Assembly (NCBI RefSeq): GCF_001641615.1
Contig: NZ_LRRU01000019.1
Span: 280,064-344,063 of the forward strand
Direction of reading: 5' to 3'
Length of the DNA stretch: 64,000 nucleotides
DNA from: Pseudoalteromonas gelatinilytica
GTDB taxonomy: Bacteria; Pseudomonadota; Gammaproteobacteria; Enterobacterales; Alteromonadaceae
The position numbers and the translations under genes were made by a program. The stretch's first letter is position 1, and every line of letters starts with the position of its first letter. Below are positions 1-8,435 of this stretch, one piece after another. Under the pieces are notes generated by a model that was not told the DNA's origin, did not search any database, and saw only the letters and a list, made by a program, of their open reading frames with translations.

Positions 1-1
1 G

Positions 2-712
2 GATATTTACTTGGCATTTATTCAATCACCGGCAAAAGCCTCGATGAATAAGTTAGCAAGCGATCTTAAGCGTGGTGCGGGTAGTGACCCCATTTACGAG
101 CGTAACAAAGAAGAACTTGAGAGCCTACAAGCACTAGGTAATCGCCATCATCGTGAAAAACGTTACGACAGCCCAGTTAAGCTCGATAAATTAGCCAAGC
201 AGCTCAAACGTAATTTTGGTTATGTGCTTGATATTCGTCATTACAAGCAAAGTGCAGCACGCTTAAAACCAGTCGCTAAAGCGCGCGGTATTATGATTGC
301 CACTTATTCTATTAACGGCCACGACTACCATGAGCGCAGCTTATTAGCGCAGTCACGCTCACTTCGCCCTGATTCTGTGATCATGGATGACACCGTTTAT
401 GGCTTTTGTTCTGTATTCGAATTACCAAAAATGCAGCCGTTTTTTAGCGATGAAGCAGACGCTAAGTTAATTGCCAGCATGCCCGCAGACCTTGATTTAG
501 AACGCCTTGATGAGCTGTATGCTTATAAAGGGAACCAGCTTTATCCAGCGGTGGGCGGCACACTTAAGTCAACCCAAGCACAGACTTATATTCCCAAAGT
601 AACATCGGCTCCTTCAGCACCTAATTTAGAAATAGGGACTCGCCAAGCCGATGAAGATTTTAGCCTAGAAACAGATCCTGCTGTTGAACTAGAACTGCGT
701 AAAAAACAATAA
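2..712 (+). CDS. Unrecognised protein, 3' part of a gene cut by the window edge
   Basis: The reading frame is open from base 2, so this is probably the C-terminal 236 residues of a longer protein. The first in-frame start-like codon, TTG at 11, has no visible ribosome binding site. The visible part is charged and hydrophilic and has no clear membrane segment; the last 60 or so residues look disordered and acidic and end in ELELRKKQ. I do not recognise a family. It lies 10 bases upstream of a PEGA-domain membrane protein on the same strand and begins a chain of four closely spaced genes, so it probably belongs to the same operon and process. Function unknown. Confidence 0.6.
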   Translation, partial: DIYLAFIQSPAKASMNKLASDLKRGAGSDPIYERNKEELESLQALGNRHHREKRYDSPVKLDKLAKQLKRNFGYVLDIRHYKQSAARLKPVAKARGIMIATYSINGHDYHERSLLAQSRSLRPDSVIMDDTVYGFCSVFELPKMQPFFSDEADAKLIASMPADLDLERLDELYAYKGNQLYPAVGGTLKSTQAQTYIPKVTSAPSAPNLEIGTRQADEDFSLETDPAVELELRKKQ

Positions 713-722
713 GAACAAGACT

Positions 723-3038
723 ATGACTGATTTAATAAAGCCGTTTTGGTGGCGCTGTTTGCTACTTGTTTTAGCTACTTTATATTTAATACCCGAGGCA
801 ATTTTTAATGCCCAGTTAGTCTCTTTAGTCGGTTTAGGAACGCCTTCTGCTGAAGACCTTGAACACCTCGAAATTTATGGCCGAGCTGTATCTGGAGTAG
901 GTGTTGCACTGCTGTTAGCTGACTTTTTACCTAAAGCCATGGTTGCCAAAGTAGGCCGTGGCATTATCTCGTTTATCGCTTTATTGTGCTTAGTTTGGCC
1001 GGTGGTGTTTTTTGGCCAAAAGTATGCCATTGAAAAAACTTTAATTGAGCCTTCAACCGCAGAGCAGCGCCAGTTTGCTACCTACAGTGCAGCACTTAGA
1101 GATGCACTGGCGATTAACTCAATTAAAGTGAATGATCTTGATTACAACCCTGAGCAATTACATAGCTCAGAAAACCTGACCTTTTTGGCGCTGTTTGGTG
1201 GTTTACTGTATAGCGATGCCGCCCTTTCAGACAACCTAGAGCAAGATAAGCGAAAGATTATTGCTGCGTTTGTACAGAAAAAAGCGTATCAAGATTTTGA
1301 TAAACATTATAAAAACTACAGCCAGTTATATGATGAGCTGGTGGTTAAATACAAAGCTTATGCTGATGGCAGTAAAAAGTACAACAGCACTTTGGCAAGT
1401 ATCGGTGAGCGCGAGCAAGGTTATTGGCAGCAAGTTGAACAAGAGATCAATAGTGGCTGGAGCAAATACCAACAAGCGCAAAAAGCCCATATTGCAAAAG
1501 CGTCAGCGCGCGCACAAAAGTATGGCCCGAAGATTTATGATTACCACCACAGCATTGCCAAATGCCGTGAGCGTTATGACAAAAGCAGTGAAAAAGACCG
1601 TCGCAATCGTTGTTATGAACGCGAAGCAGCAGACTACCGAAGCACTATTTTAAAAGCGGGTATTGGCTACATTGAGCCTGATTACTGGCTTATTGAAGAA
1701 GATGTTTCGGTTGCTGAAAATGCTGCTGGCACGATTTTGATGGGGGTGCTCACTGGTGGTGTTTATACCGCACTACAAGCTGCTAGTTTAGCAACCGGTG
1801 GCGATGGCGGCTTTAAAGATAAGCGCTACAAATACACCGATGACCCTGATCACTATCAGCTGCGTTTTTTACAACATCCAAACTTTCATAAGATGTTTGT
1901 GAGTGAAACGGGCTATCCATTTACAATCGAAAACTTAATGGCGTTTCGTGCTCACGAAACAACGCAAAAGAAGCTTAGAGCACATTTTGCGAGCAAAGGG
2001 CTAGAGCTTGATAGCAACTGGAATGTGGATCAACGCCAAGCATTTGCCAATGCTGTAGCTACAAAAGTAACCAGCGAAGCAAATGCGCATTGGCAAAGCG
2101 AAATGCGCAAACGCGGCATGAGTTTAGAGCCAAACTTAAGCTGGGTTGCGTTTCAGTTACACCCGCAAATTCAAGCAAAAATTGCCGATAGAATGGGCGA
2201 TTTATATGTGAAAAACATTCGCGCTGATTGGAACAAAAAGAACTTTAAAGACAAGGTGCTTGATCCAAACATTGCAAAACGCACCGACAAATACCTTGCC
2301 ATGCTCAATAGCTCAGAAGGTAAATTTGCTGATGGTGGCGAGTATGCCGAATACGGTAAACAAGCATTGCGTTCGGTGATTATTCCGCCTATTTCGATGT
2401 CGTTGTCACTGTTTTTGATTTGCTTAACCTTTAGCAAACTGCCGTTAAAACTGTGGCAATTGATTAAACCTAAGCAAGAAAAGCAGCCAACGACTGGTGT
2501 ATCTGCTTTGCAAAAGCTAATTATGCCCGCGCTGATTTTGGTAGTGCCAGTAATGTTTGTGCATAACACCTTTACCGAAGACGACCAAAGCCCTGTTAAC
2601 TACTTTTTAGACAAGGTCGATGAGTCAAGCAATCCGGTATTTAGTTATGCGATTCGTTGGACCTTGCATGCGCAGCCTCTGTTGCATCCTTTGGGGTTAG
2701 CGTTTGAAGAAAAGCTACATATTTACGAGAGCTTTAGCCCAATGAGTCATGCTTTAGCTAAGGTTGATATTTTGCGCCACGGCGATGCCAACTTAACTGA
2801 AGAGCAACAACAGCGTAGACAATATCTGGTTGAGCAAAAAACTAAACTTACCATTACTACAAACCCGGCGAACGCCACTATTCGCATTATGAATATCGGC
2901 CCTAAATATCGCCCCGGCATGACATTAAAAACTGGCGCTTATGATATTCAAGTGTCGGCGCCTGGGTATAAAACGTATCGACGTTGGCACCAAGTAGATG
3001 CTGGCGAACAAACATTAACCATTGATTTAAGCAATTAA
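723..3038 (+). CDS. Large multi-pass membrane protein with C-terminal PEGA domain
   Basis: A 771-residue protein of unknown function. The N-terminus has about three hydrophobic segments (residues ~8-35, ~55-70 and ~80-100). A long hydrophilic, partly helical middle region follows (~110-540), then two more hydrophobic segments near 550-575 and 600-620. The last 60 or so residues look like a PEGA domain: TNPANATIRI, then a glycine-proline turn, then YDIQVSAPGYKTYRR. PEGA domains are small beta modules, usually extracytoplasmic. The start ATG is 10 bases after the previous stop, and the next gene begins 11 bases downstream, so this is an operon member. The membrane topology suggests an envelope role; nothing identifies a substrate. 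Confidence 0.85.
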   Translation: MTDLIKPFWWRCLLLVLATLYLIPEAIFNAQLVSLVGLGTPSAEDLEHLEIYGRAVSGVGVALLLADFLPKAMVAKVGRGIISFIALLCLVWPVVFFGQKYAIEKTLIEPSTAEQRQFATYSAALRDALAINSIKVNDLDYNPEQLHSSENLTFLALFGGLLYSDAALSDNLEQDKRKIIAAFVQKKAYQDFDKHYKNYSQLYDELVVKYKAYADGSKKYNSTLASIGEREQGYWQQVEQEINSGWSKYQQAQKAHIAKASARAQKYGPKIYDYHHSIAKCRERYDKSSEKDRRNRCYEREAADYRSTILKAGIGYIEPDYWLIEEDVSVAENAAGTILMGVLTGGVYTALQAASLATGGDGGFKDKRYKYTDDPDHYQLRFLQHPNFHKMFVSETGYPFTIENLMAFRAHETTQKKLRAHFASKGLELDSNWNVDQRQAFANAVATKVTSEANAHWQSEMRKRGMSLEPNLSWVAFQLHPQIQAKIADRMGDLYVKNIRADWNKKNFKDKVLDPNIAKRTDKYLAMLNSSEGKFADGGEYAEYGKQALRSVIIPPISMSLSLFLICLTFSKLPLKLWQLIKPKQEKQPTTGVSALQKLIMPALILVVPVMFVHNTFTEDDQSPVNYFLDKVDESSNPVFSYAIRWTLHAQPLLHPLGLAFEEKLHIYESFSPMSHALAKVDILRHGDANLTEEQQQRRQYLVEQKTKLTITTNPANATIRIMNIGPKYRPGMTLKTGAYDIQVSAPGYKTYRRWHQVDAGEQTLTIDLSN

Positions 3039-3049
3039 TTAAGCAAGGA

Positions 3050-4813
3050 ATGAAAATGCAACATTGCCAAACTACGGTGTATGCCACCGATCTTCACTGT
3101 TGTGATTGTGGAGAAGCTCTTGAGCAAAAAAGACAAATGCACACGGTTGAAGAACTCAGCCCTGACTTGCTGGTTGATGTAAAAAACTATGCGCCACAAG
3201 CGAGTACGATCACAGGCGTTGTGAAATCAATGTATTACTATAAGCGCCGCTATAAAACCAATAACGACAACATGCTATATGGTTATTGGTGGTTAGAAGT
3301 TGAAGACAAAGACGGCATTATTCATGAATTTAGTGTTGATGCAGAAAAAGATGTGATTGCGAACCTACAAAAGGGTAATGTGATCACCGCATTTCAAGAA
3401 ACACCGTTAACGCTTAATTATCGCATTGCTGATGGCAATGCTAGGCGGGTAGTTAAAAATGACCGCTTTATGCCAGTTGTGATTGTGCATTTTGCTGACC
3501 AACAATATCGCAGCTGGGACAAAACCATTAGCCGAAACTACACTGGCGGAACCATACTGTGGCTGGTGCTAAGTGTTATTACATTCTTAATCATGTTGTT
3601 TGCTGCAAAGCTTGAGTTTTTGCCTGCGCTACTTGCGTCATTGCCTGTGGCAATAGGGGTATTTATGGCAGAGCACAACTACCATAAAAAAGCTAAAGCC
3701 AAACAAGAAGCAAAGTATGATGCGATTTTAGCAGCAACAGATGTGATGCTATCGACCACCCTAAATCAATTGGGTTATAACATGCTGGCAAGAACGCCGA
3801 GTAAGTCAGATGTTATTTGTATCTCTTGCCAGCAGCGTATTAGCCAAGATGCTGCGCATTGTTATTGCTGTGGCGCTAAGCAACACGTTGAAGCGATTGC
3901 TGAAAAAGAACAATCACTTGCAAAAGATGATGAGCAAGCCATTAGCATTCAAAAAGCGTTAGAGCCAAGCATAACAAAACCAACCAGTATTGCCCAGCTT
4001 GAGCATGCCATTATGGATGAGTATAGCCTTGCTTATGAAAACGATTATGTGCATAAAAATGTTTGGGCACGTAACGAAAAAGGCACTATTCATCACCGTG
4101 CAGTGCTTGGCAAAGTATTAGAAAAAGAGCAAAGCGCACATGCTAATGAAACCCGCCAAACCGTGACCACCACAGAAACCACAACCACCTATCGAGGTGG
4201 CATGTATGTTGGTAGCGATGTAAAAGAGCGCGTTGAGGTTTATCGTAATCGTAGCACCACTTTAAAAGGTGAAATCATGCTCGAAACCGCATCGGGTGAG
4301 CCATTTATTTTTAAAGCGGGTGAAGATTTACTAGGCTCTGTCGATATTGGTGATTGGGTGTATTACGCCTTCAGCAGTGTTGATACCAAGCGTTACTCCA
4401 AGTATTACCGTGAGTATGCGGTTAATGTGAGTAAAGACATTAAGTACAACAATTCTTCTGTCAGAAACTTTGGCATGGTGCATGGTTTTAACCGTATGGT
4501 ATTGCTTGGTCTTACGTCAGTAGGGCTAGCGTGGTACTTTGATGCCCAAGATTTTTACCCATTAGTAAATACACTTGTGCCAGATGCTGGCATTGATTTA
4601 CTCAATAATTACCCGCAAGTGGTTGAACACTTAGATGGCCTACCCGTTGCTGTGTTTATTGTGTTAAGTGTGGTTACAGGCGTTTGGGGCTTTATTTATA
4701 GCCAAATAAACGGCTCACGTTTAAAACGTAGTGTGAAAAAGCTAGAAAGCATGATCACAAAATTTTCAAAACAGTTTGATAAAGTTTCTGAGCAAATTAA
4801 CAAATTGAACTAA
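3050..4813 (+). CDS. Membrane protein with N-terminal and central zinc-ribbon-like cysteine pairs
   Basis: A 587-residue protein I cannot name. There is one cysteine knuckle at the N-terminus (CCDCGEALEQK) and two more cysteine pairs near residue 260 (CISC and CYCCGAKQ), which look like a zinc ribbon. A hydrophobic pair at about 165-205 and two segments near 480-500 and 535-555 suggest membrane insertion. Two stretches of beta-rich sequence resemble each other in pattern (WWLEVEDKDG near 80; a threonine-rich segment near 370-390). The start ATG at 3050 follows AAGGA at a good distance. It is 11 bases after the PEGA protein and 12 before the phosphodiesterase gene. The co-transcribed set may be one envelope complex; this is inference only. 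Confidence 0.8.
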   Translation: MKMQHCQTTVYATDLHCCDCGEALEQKRQMHTVEELSPDLLVDVKNYAPQASTITGVVKSMYYYKRRYKTNNDNMLYGYWWLEVEDKDGIIHEFSVDAEKDVIANLQKGNVITAFQETPLTLNYRIADGNARRVVKNDRFMPVVIVHFADQQYRSWDKTISRNYTGGTILWLVLSVITFLIMLFAAKLEFLPALLASLPVAIGVFMAEHNYHKKAKAKQEAKYDAILAATDVMLSTTLNQLGYNMLARTPSKSDVICISCQQRISQDAAHCYCCGAKQHVEAIAEKEQSLAKDDEQAISIQKALEPSITKPTSIAQLEHAIMDEYSLAYENDYVHKNVWARNEKGTIHHRAVLGKVLEKEQSAHANETRQTVTTTETTTTYRGGMYVGSDVKERVEVYRNRSTTLKGEIMLETASGEPFIFKAGEDLLGSVDIGDWVYYAFSSVDTKRYSKYYREYAVNVSKDIKYNNSSVRNFGMVHGFNRMVLLGLTSVGLAWYFDAQDFYPLVNTLVPDAGIDLLNNYPQVVEHLDGLPVAVFIVLSVVTGVWGFIYSQINGSRLKRSVKKLESMITKFSKQFDKVSEQINKLN

Positions 4814-4825
4814 AAAGGGTTTCGC

Positions 4826-6019
4826 ATGCGTATTTGGCAATTAGTTTTAGCGGGTTTATTAGCGTTCAGCTCCCTAGTAAAAGCGGGGCAAGAGCAATCG
4901 GTCGTGCTTATTTCGATAGATGGCTTTCGCTGGGATTACATTGAAAAACACCATGCAAAGCACTTAAAAGCAATCAGTGAACAGGGCGTGAGAGCAAACA
5001 AAATGCGCCCTGTTTATCCGACCAAAACCTTCCCGAATCATTTGTCGATTATTACCGGCTTATTGCCTGTTAATCATGGCATTGTCGAGAACCGCTTTTG
5101 TGATACTGAGCGTAACGACTGCTACAAAATGGGTAAAGGGAAAGACGATAGCACTTGGGTGAATGGCATTCCGCTTTGGAACCTTGCACAAATGCAAGGC
5201 TTAAAAGCCGCCACTTATTTTTGGCCTGAATCAGATGCGCGCTTTAATGGCATGCTGCCTGATTACTTTTATCATTATTCAAAACACAGCGACTACCAAA
5301 AGCGTGTTGATCAAATTATTCAGTGGTTGAGCTTACCAAAAGCGCAGCGCCCGCGTTTAGTGGTTAGCTACTTTTCGCTGGTTGATAGCATGGGGCACGA
5401 GTTTGGCCCTGATGCCAAAGAGACGTATGACGCAGTGCAAAAGCTCGATAGTTTAATGGCTGATTTATCGAGCCGTTTAAAAGCGCTTGATGAAAACATT
5501 AACTTAGTGATTGTGTCTGATCACGGTATGGCTTCTGTTGATCCAAGCCTTAGCATTAAAATTGATAGCTTGCCGCAAGATGAAAACTTCATGGTGCAAA
5601 ACACCGGTCCTCGGGTTTTATATTATGCAAAACCAGATAGCAAAGCAGACATCAGCGGATTCAGTAAAAAGCTCGCTAATGCTGCTGATGGTCGTTATAT
5701 CGTGCTAAGCGAGCAGCAAAAGCGTGATTATCACTACGATAAAGGCCCACGCGTTGGCGATATTATTTTACAAACCGACGCCCCTCGAGTGTTTACCGAC
5801 AGCAAAATGGCCGGTTATTTAGGCACTCATGGTTACGCTTATAGCGAAGATATGGCCGCAACCTTTATCGCCACCGGCCCCGCCTTTAAACAAGGCCTGC
5901 GTTTAGACGAAGTAAGTAATTTAGATGTGTACCCGCTGATCGCCAAAATTCTAGGCCTTGAGATTTTAAGCCCAATCGACAGCGACGGTGAAAGTTTGTG
6001 GCCCGCGATTGAGGAGTAG
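4826..6019 (+). CDS. Secreted nucleotide pyrophosphatase/phosphodiesterase, alkaline phosphatase superfamily
   Basis: A 397-residue ectonucleotide pyrophosphatase/phosphodiesterase-type enzyme that would hydrolyse phosphodiester or pyrophosphate bonds in the periplasm using two metal ions. Residues 1-20 are a signal peptide ending in VKAG. The metal and nucleophile motifs of the NPP family are all visible in order: SIDGFRWDY, PTKTFPNH with the catalytic threonine, DSMGHEFGPD, SDHGM and GTHGY. The length fits single-domain bacterial NPPs. It is the last gene of the four-gene operon, 12 bases after the zinc-ribbon membrane protein, and is followed directly by a repeat cluster. The family is secure; the natural substrate is not known from sequence. 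Confidence 0.92.
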   Translation: MRIWQLVLAGLLAFSSLVKAGQEQSVVLISIDGFRWDYIEKHHAKHLKAISEQGVRANKMRPVYPTKTFPNHLSIITGLLPVNHGIVENRFCDTERNDCYKMGKGKDDSTWVNGIPLWNLAQMQGLKAATYFWPESDARFNGMLPDYFYHYSKHSDYQKRVDQIIQWLSLPKAQRPRLVVSYFSLVDSMGHEFGPDAKETYDAVQKLDSLMADLSSRLKALDENINLVIVSDHGMASVDPSLSIKIDSLPQDENFMVQNTGPRVLYYAKPDSKADISGFSKKLANAADGRYIVLSEQQKRDYHYDKGPRVGDIILQTDAPRVFTDSKMAGYLGTHGYAYSEDMAATFIATGPAFKQGLRLDEVSNLDVYPLIAKILGLEILSPIDSDGESLWPAIEE

Positions 6020-6606
6020 GTGTGAGTTAGTGAGGGGAAAGTTTCTAGGGGAAAGTTGCTAGGGGAAAGGGGAAAGGCGCTAGGCACTAGGTTCTAGGCG
6101 CTAGGACGCGATGTAAAATCGCTGGCTTTTAGTCGTTAGAGGTCAGATATTAGATGTCAGTCGAACAGTGGGGTTGATTAGGTCGTGTGTTCTTCTCAGC
6201 GATTTAAGCCTTGTAGGAGCTCTTGTAGGAGGTACTTTAGTGCCGAATCAAACATAAATGAGAGCAATCAGCTATCAGACGCGCGAAACAAGTTTCACGC
6301 CTACGAATTAAGACATTCGGTTCTAGGAGCTGGGCGCTAGGTACTAGGCGCTAGGACGCGATGTAAAATGGCTGCTACAGACTCCTATCTCGCACCTCGT
6401 ATCTCGTCACTTACTCAAACCATTCCCGGCTAAAGCCAGTCCTACGGGGAAACAATTGGTGCTAGGATTCAGACTCTAGGACGCGATGTAAAATCACTGC
6501 TACAGACTCGAAACTCGTATCTCGCATCTCGTTCCTCGTATCTCGAAACTCGCTAACTTTCCCCTTTCCCCTTGAAACTAGCAACTCGTAGCTAGCAACT
6601 CGTACC
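6020..6606. repeat. Intergenic repeat cluster A: GTAG-headed palindromes and heptamer runs
   Basis: No gene is seen in this 590-base stretch between two convergent genes. It is built of repeat units. CTAGGNN heptamers occur four in a row at 6080-6107 and three at 6337-6357, each run ending against GCGATGTAAAATNGC-type palindromes (6108, 6358, 6483). GTAG-headed imperfect palindromes lie at 6225-6246 (+ strand) and, on the minus strand, at 6281-6304, 6358-6378, 6425-6445 and 6483-6503. Degenerate CTCGNNN heptamers fill about 6386-6411, and 6507-6606 keeps a seven-base phase for nearly 100 bases. The block 6161-6305 recurs at 28692-28842 and 29364-29497. The layout resembles REP/BIME elements with an added heptamer component. 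Confidence 0.85.
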
Positions 6607-6613
6607 TCCTCAC

Positions 6614-7150
6614 CTACAACTTCGTTACCCACCCGTACTCACCATGGCTTTGAAACTTGTAGCTTTGCTTACCGGCGTCAAATTGGCCTTGTAGGGTGTT
6701 TTCTGTGAGGGTCATCACGGCTTGATGGCCTGCTTTAGCATGATCATTGACCTTGCCAAATACACTTCTATCGCCATTGCTGGCTTCGATAATGTTACTA
6801 ATTTCGACGGTATAACTGAGGTATTCATCGATCACTAAAATAAAGTGATCGCCGGGTTGTAGGGTTTTTAGGGTGTCTAAATCAAATTCGCTGAATGCGG
6901 TGTTTGCTAATTGGTCAGGCAATCGACCTTGTTTATATAGATAATCGTGGGCGCGGTTAGATAACTGATTAAGCGGCGCAGTTAAGTTCACAATGGGTTG
7001 TGGGGCTATTTGGTCGGCTTCTGCTTTGTAAGAGGCAACAAACTGCTGTGTGCTGGGTTTTGTTTTAAAACCATCACTTTGAATGTGCCATTCATTCAGT
7101 GCAAATGCTGTAAGTGGCAGAATGAAGATTAATGCAAGCGTCCTGTTCAC
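6614..7150 (-). CDS. Small exported protein of unknown function
   Basis: A 178-residue protein with an N-terminal signal peptide (MNRTLALIFILPLTAFA, then LNEWH), so probably periplasmic. The mature part has no cysteines and no motif I recognise; it looks beta-rich in its second half, ending KFQSHGEYGWVTKL. It lies on the minus strand between repeat cluster A on its 3' side and a divergent RimK-like ligase on its 5' side. A pair of inverted TGTTAACT sequences sits in the shared upstream region. I assign no function. Confidence 0.75.
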   Translation of the reverse strand: MNRTLALIFILPLTAFALNEWHIQSDGFKTKPSTQQFVASYKAEADQIAPQPIVNLTAPLNQLSNRAHDYLYKQGRLPDQLANTAFSEFDLDTLKTLQPGDHFILVIDEYLSYTVEISNIIEASNGDRSVFGKVNDHAKAGHQAVMTLTENTLQGQFDAGKQSYKFQSHGEYGWVTKL

Positions 7151-7172
7151 ACGTTTCTCTTACGGGGTTTTA

Positions 7173-7208
7173 TGTTAACTCATTGTTGGTTTTTACCTCA
7201 AGTTAACA
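7173..7208. promoter_or_regulatory. Inverted TGTTAACT pair in a divergent promoter region
   Basis: TGTTAACT at 7173-7180 and its exact reverse complement AGTTAACA at 7201-7208 lie 28 bases apart centre to centre, between the exported protein (minus) and the RimK-like ligase (plus). A weaker third copy, AGTTAATC, follows near 7220. The arrangement looks like an operator for a dimeric regulator, but no regulator gene is adjacent. The remaining 195-base intergenic region is AT-rich with no other clear feature. Confidence 0.3.
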
Positions 7209-7345
7209 ACTCGGTCAATAGTTAATCTCTAAGTAGTGGTTTTTGTCATCGTCACGATAAAATTAATTTGTTTTACTCAGCTCTGAATGCTGAGCATAAT
7301 CCGCGTTTTTTTGTCACCGAAACTCCAAGACTAGAGGTACCGACT

Positions 7346-8293
7346 ATGCGCGGGTGGATCATTTATAAAGATAGCCAAGGCTTGTTAAAGCAAGAAACCT
7401 ATGAAGTTGAGCGCTTACTTGCTGCAGCCAAAGAAGAGGGCATAGATTTACAAGTTTATTCGCCTGATCAATTTGATCTCACTATTACCCGTGAAGACGG
7501 TAAAAGTATTTTAATTGATGGCCAATCTGTTGAGCTACCAGACTTTGTTATTCCTCGCATGGGTGCAAGTACAACCTATTTTGCGCTGGCGATTATTCGC
7601 CACCTTGAGCGTTTAGGCGTTTACTGTGTTAATAGCTCGCAATCAATCGAAACAGTGAAAGACAAACTGTTTGCACAGCAAATTCTAGCTGAATGTAATT
7701 TACCAACGCCGAATACCATGTTGGTTAAGTTTCCGGTGAATATTGATTTGGTTGAAAAGCAGATTGGCTTTCCTGTGGTTATTAAAACGTTATCGGGCTC
7801 GCAGGGCAGTGGCGTGTTCTTATCAAAATCAAAAGAAGAGTTTGATGACTTAATGCAGCTGATAGAGGCGGCAAACCCACAAGCAAACATCATTTTACAG
7901 CAGTTTGTTAAGTCGAGTCATGGACGTGATTTGCGAGTACTTACTATCGGTGGCCGTGCTGTTGCATGTATGGAGCGTAACTCACAGGGTAAAAACTTTA
8001 AAGCCAACGTCAGTGCAGGTGGCACAGGTAAGTCATTTCCTATCACGCCAGAAATCGAATGGCTTGCAACCCAAACTGCAAACGTACTTAACCTTGATGT
8101 GGCTGGCATTGATTTATTGTTTGATGAGCAGCACTTTAAAATTTGTGAAGCAAACTCAAGCCCAGGCTTTGAAGGCTTAGAAGGTGCGTTGGGTATTGAT
8201 GTCGCTAAAGAAATTTTACACTTCATTCGCATTCGTTTAGGCATTTTTGATAAGCCAGAAGTGGCCGAGGAGCCTTGTTTAGAGGCTGTTTAA
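7346..8293 (+). CDS. rimK: RimK-family alpha-L-glutamate ligase (ATP-grasp)
   Basis: An ATP-grasp ligase close to Escherichia coli RimK, which adds glutamate residues to the C-terminus of ribosomal protein S6. Matching blocks include the YSP/PRMGAS region, SGSQGSGVFL in the ATP-binding loop, QQFVKSSHGRDLRVLTIGG, and the metal-binding CEANSSPGFEGLEGALGIDVA near the end. The frame is open further upstream from a TTG at 7268, but the ATG at 7346 has AGAGG eight bases before it and gives 315 residues beginning MRGWIIYKD, the usual family length. A strong terminator follows. The substrate could be S6 or another protein or peptide. Confidence 0.88.
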   Translation: MRGWIIYKDSQGLLKQETYEVERLLAAAKEEGIDLQVYSPDQFDLTITREDGKSILIDGQSVELPDFVIPRMGASTTYFALAIIRHLERLGVYCVNSSQSIETVKDKLFAQQILAECNLPTPNTMLVKFPVNIDLVEKQIGFPVVIKTLSGSQGSGVFLSKSKEEFDDLMQLIEAANPQANIILQQFVKSSHGRDLRVLTIGGRAVACMERNSQGKNFKANVSAGGTGKSFPITPEIEWLATQTANVLNLDVAGIDLLFDEQHFKICEANSSPGFEGLEGALGIDVAKEILHFIRIRLGIFDKPEVAEEPCLEAV

Positions 8294-8300
8294 ACTTTAC

Positions 8301-8328
8301 AAAGGCGTGTTTATAACACGCCTTTTTT
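8301..8328 (+). terminator. Rho-independent terminator after rimK
   Basis: Perfect 11-base arms AAAGGCGTGTT (8301-8311) and AACACGCCTTT (8315-8325) with a three-base loop, running into six Ts at 8323-8328. It lies just after the rimK stop codon. Confidence 0.9.
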
Positions 8329-8435
8329 GTGTCATCTGTATAGTAAATAAATCTTAAAATACTACAAAAGTGTACAGTGCCATCTGGCAAATCATAGGAT
8401 ATGGTAGATTTTTAATTGCCAAGGAGTGTGTGTAC

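Noticed and set aside
2171..2569. Minus-strand frame opposite the PEGA membrane protein
   Set aside because: Antisense shadow of a well-supported gene, with no protein features of its own.
7268..7345. N-terminal extension of RimK from a TTG
   Set aside because: The extension has no similarity to the family, while the ATG at 7346 has a proper binding site and gives the usual length.
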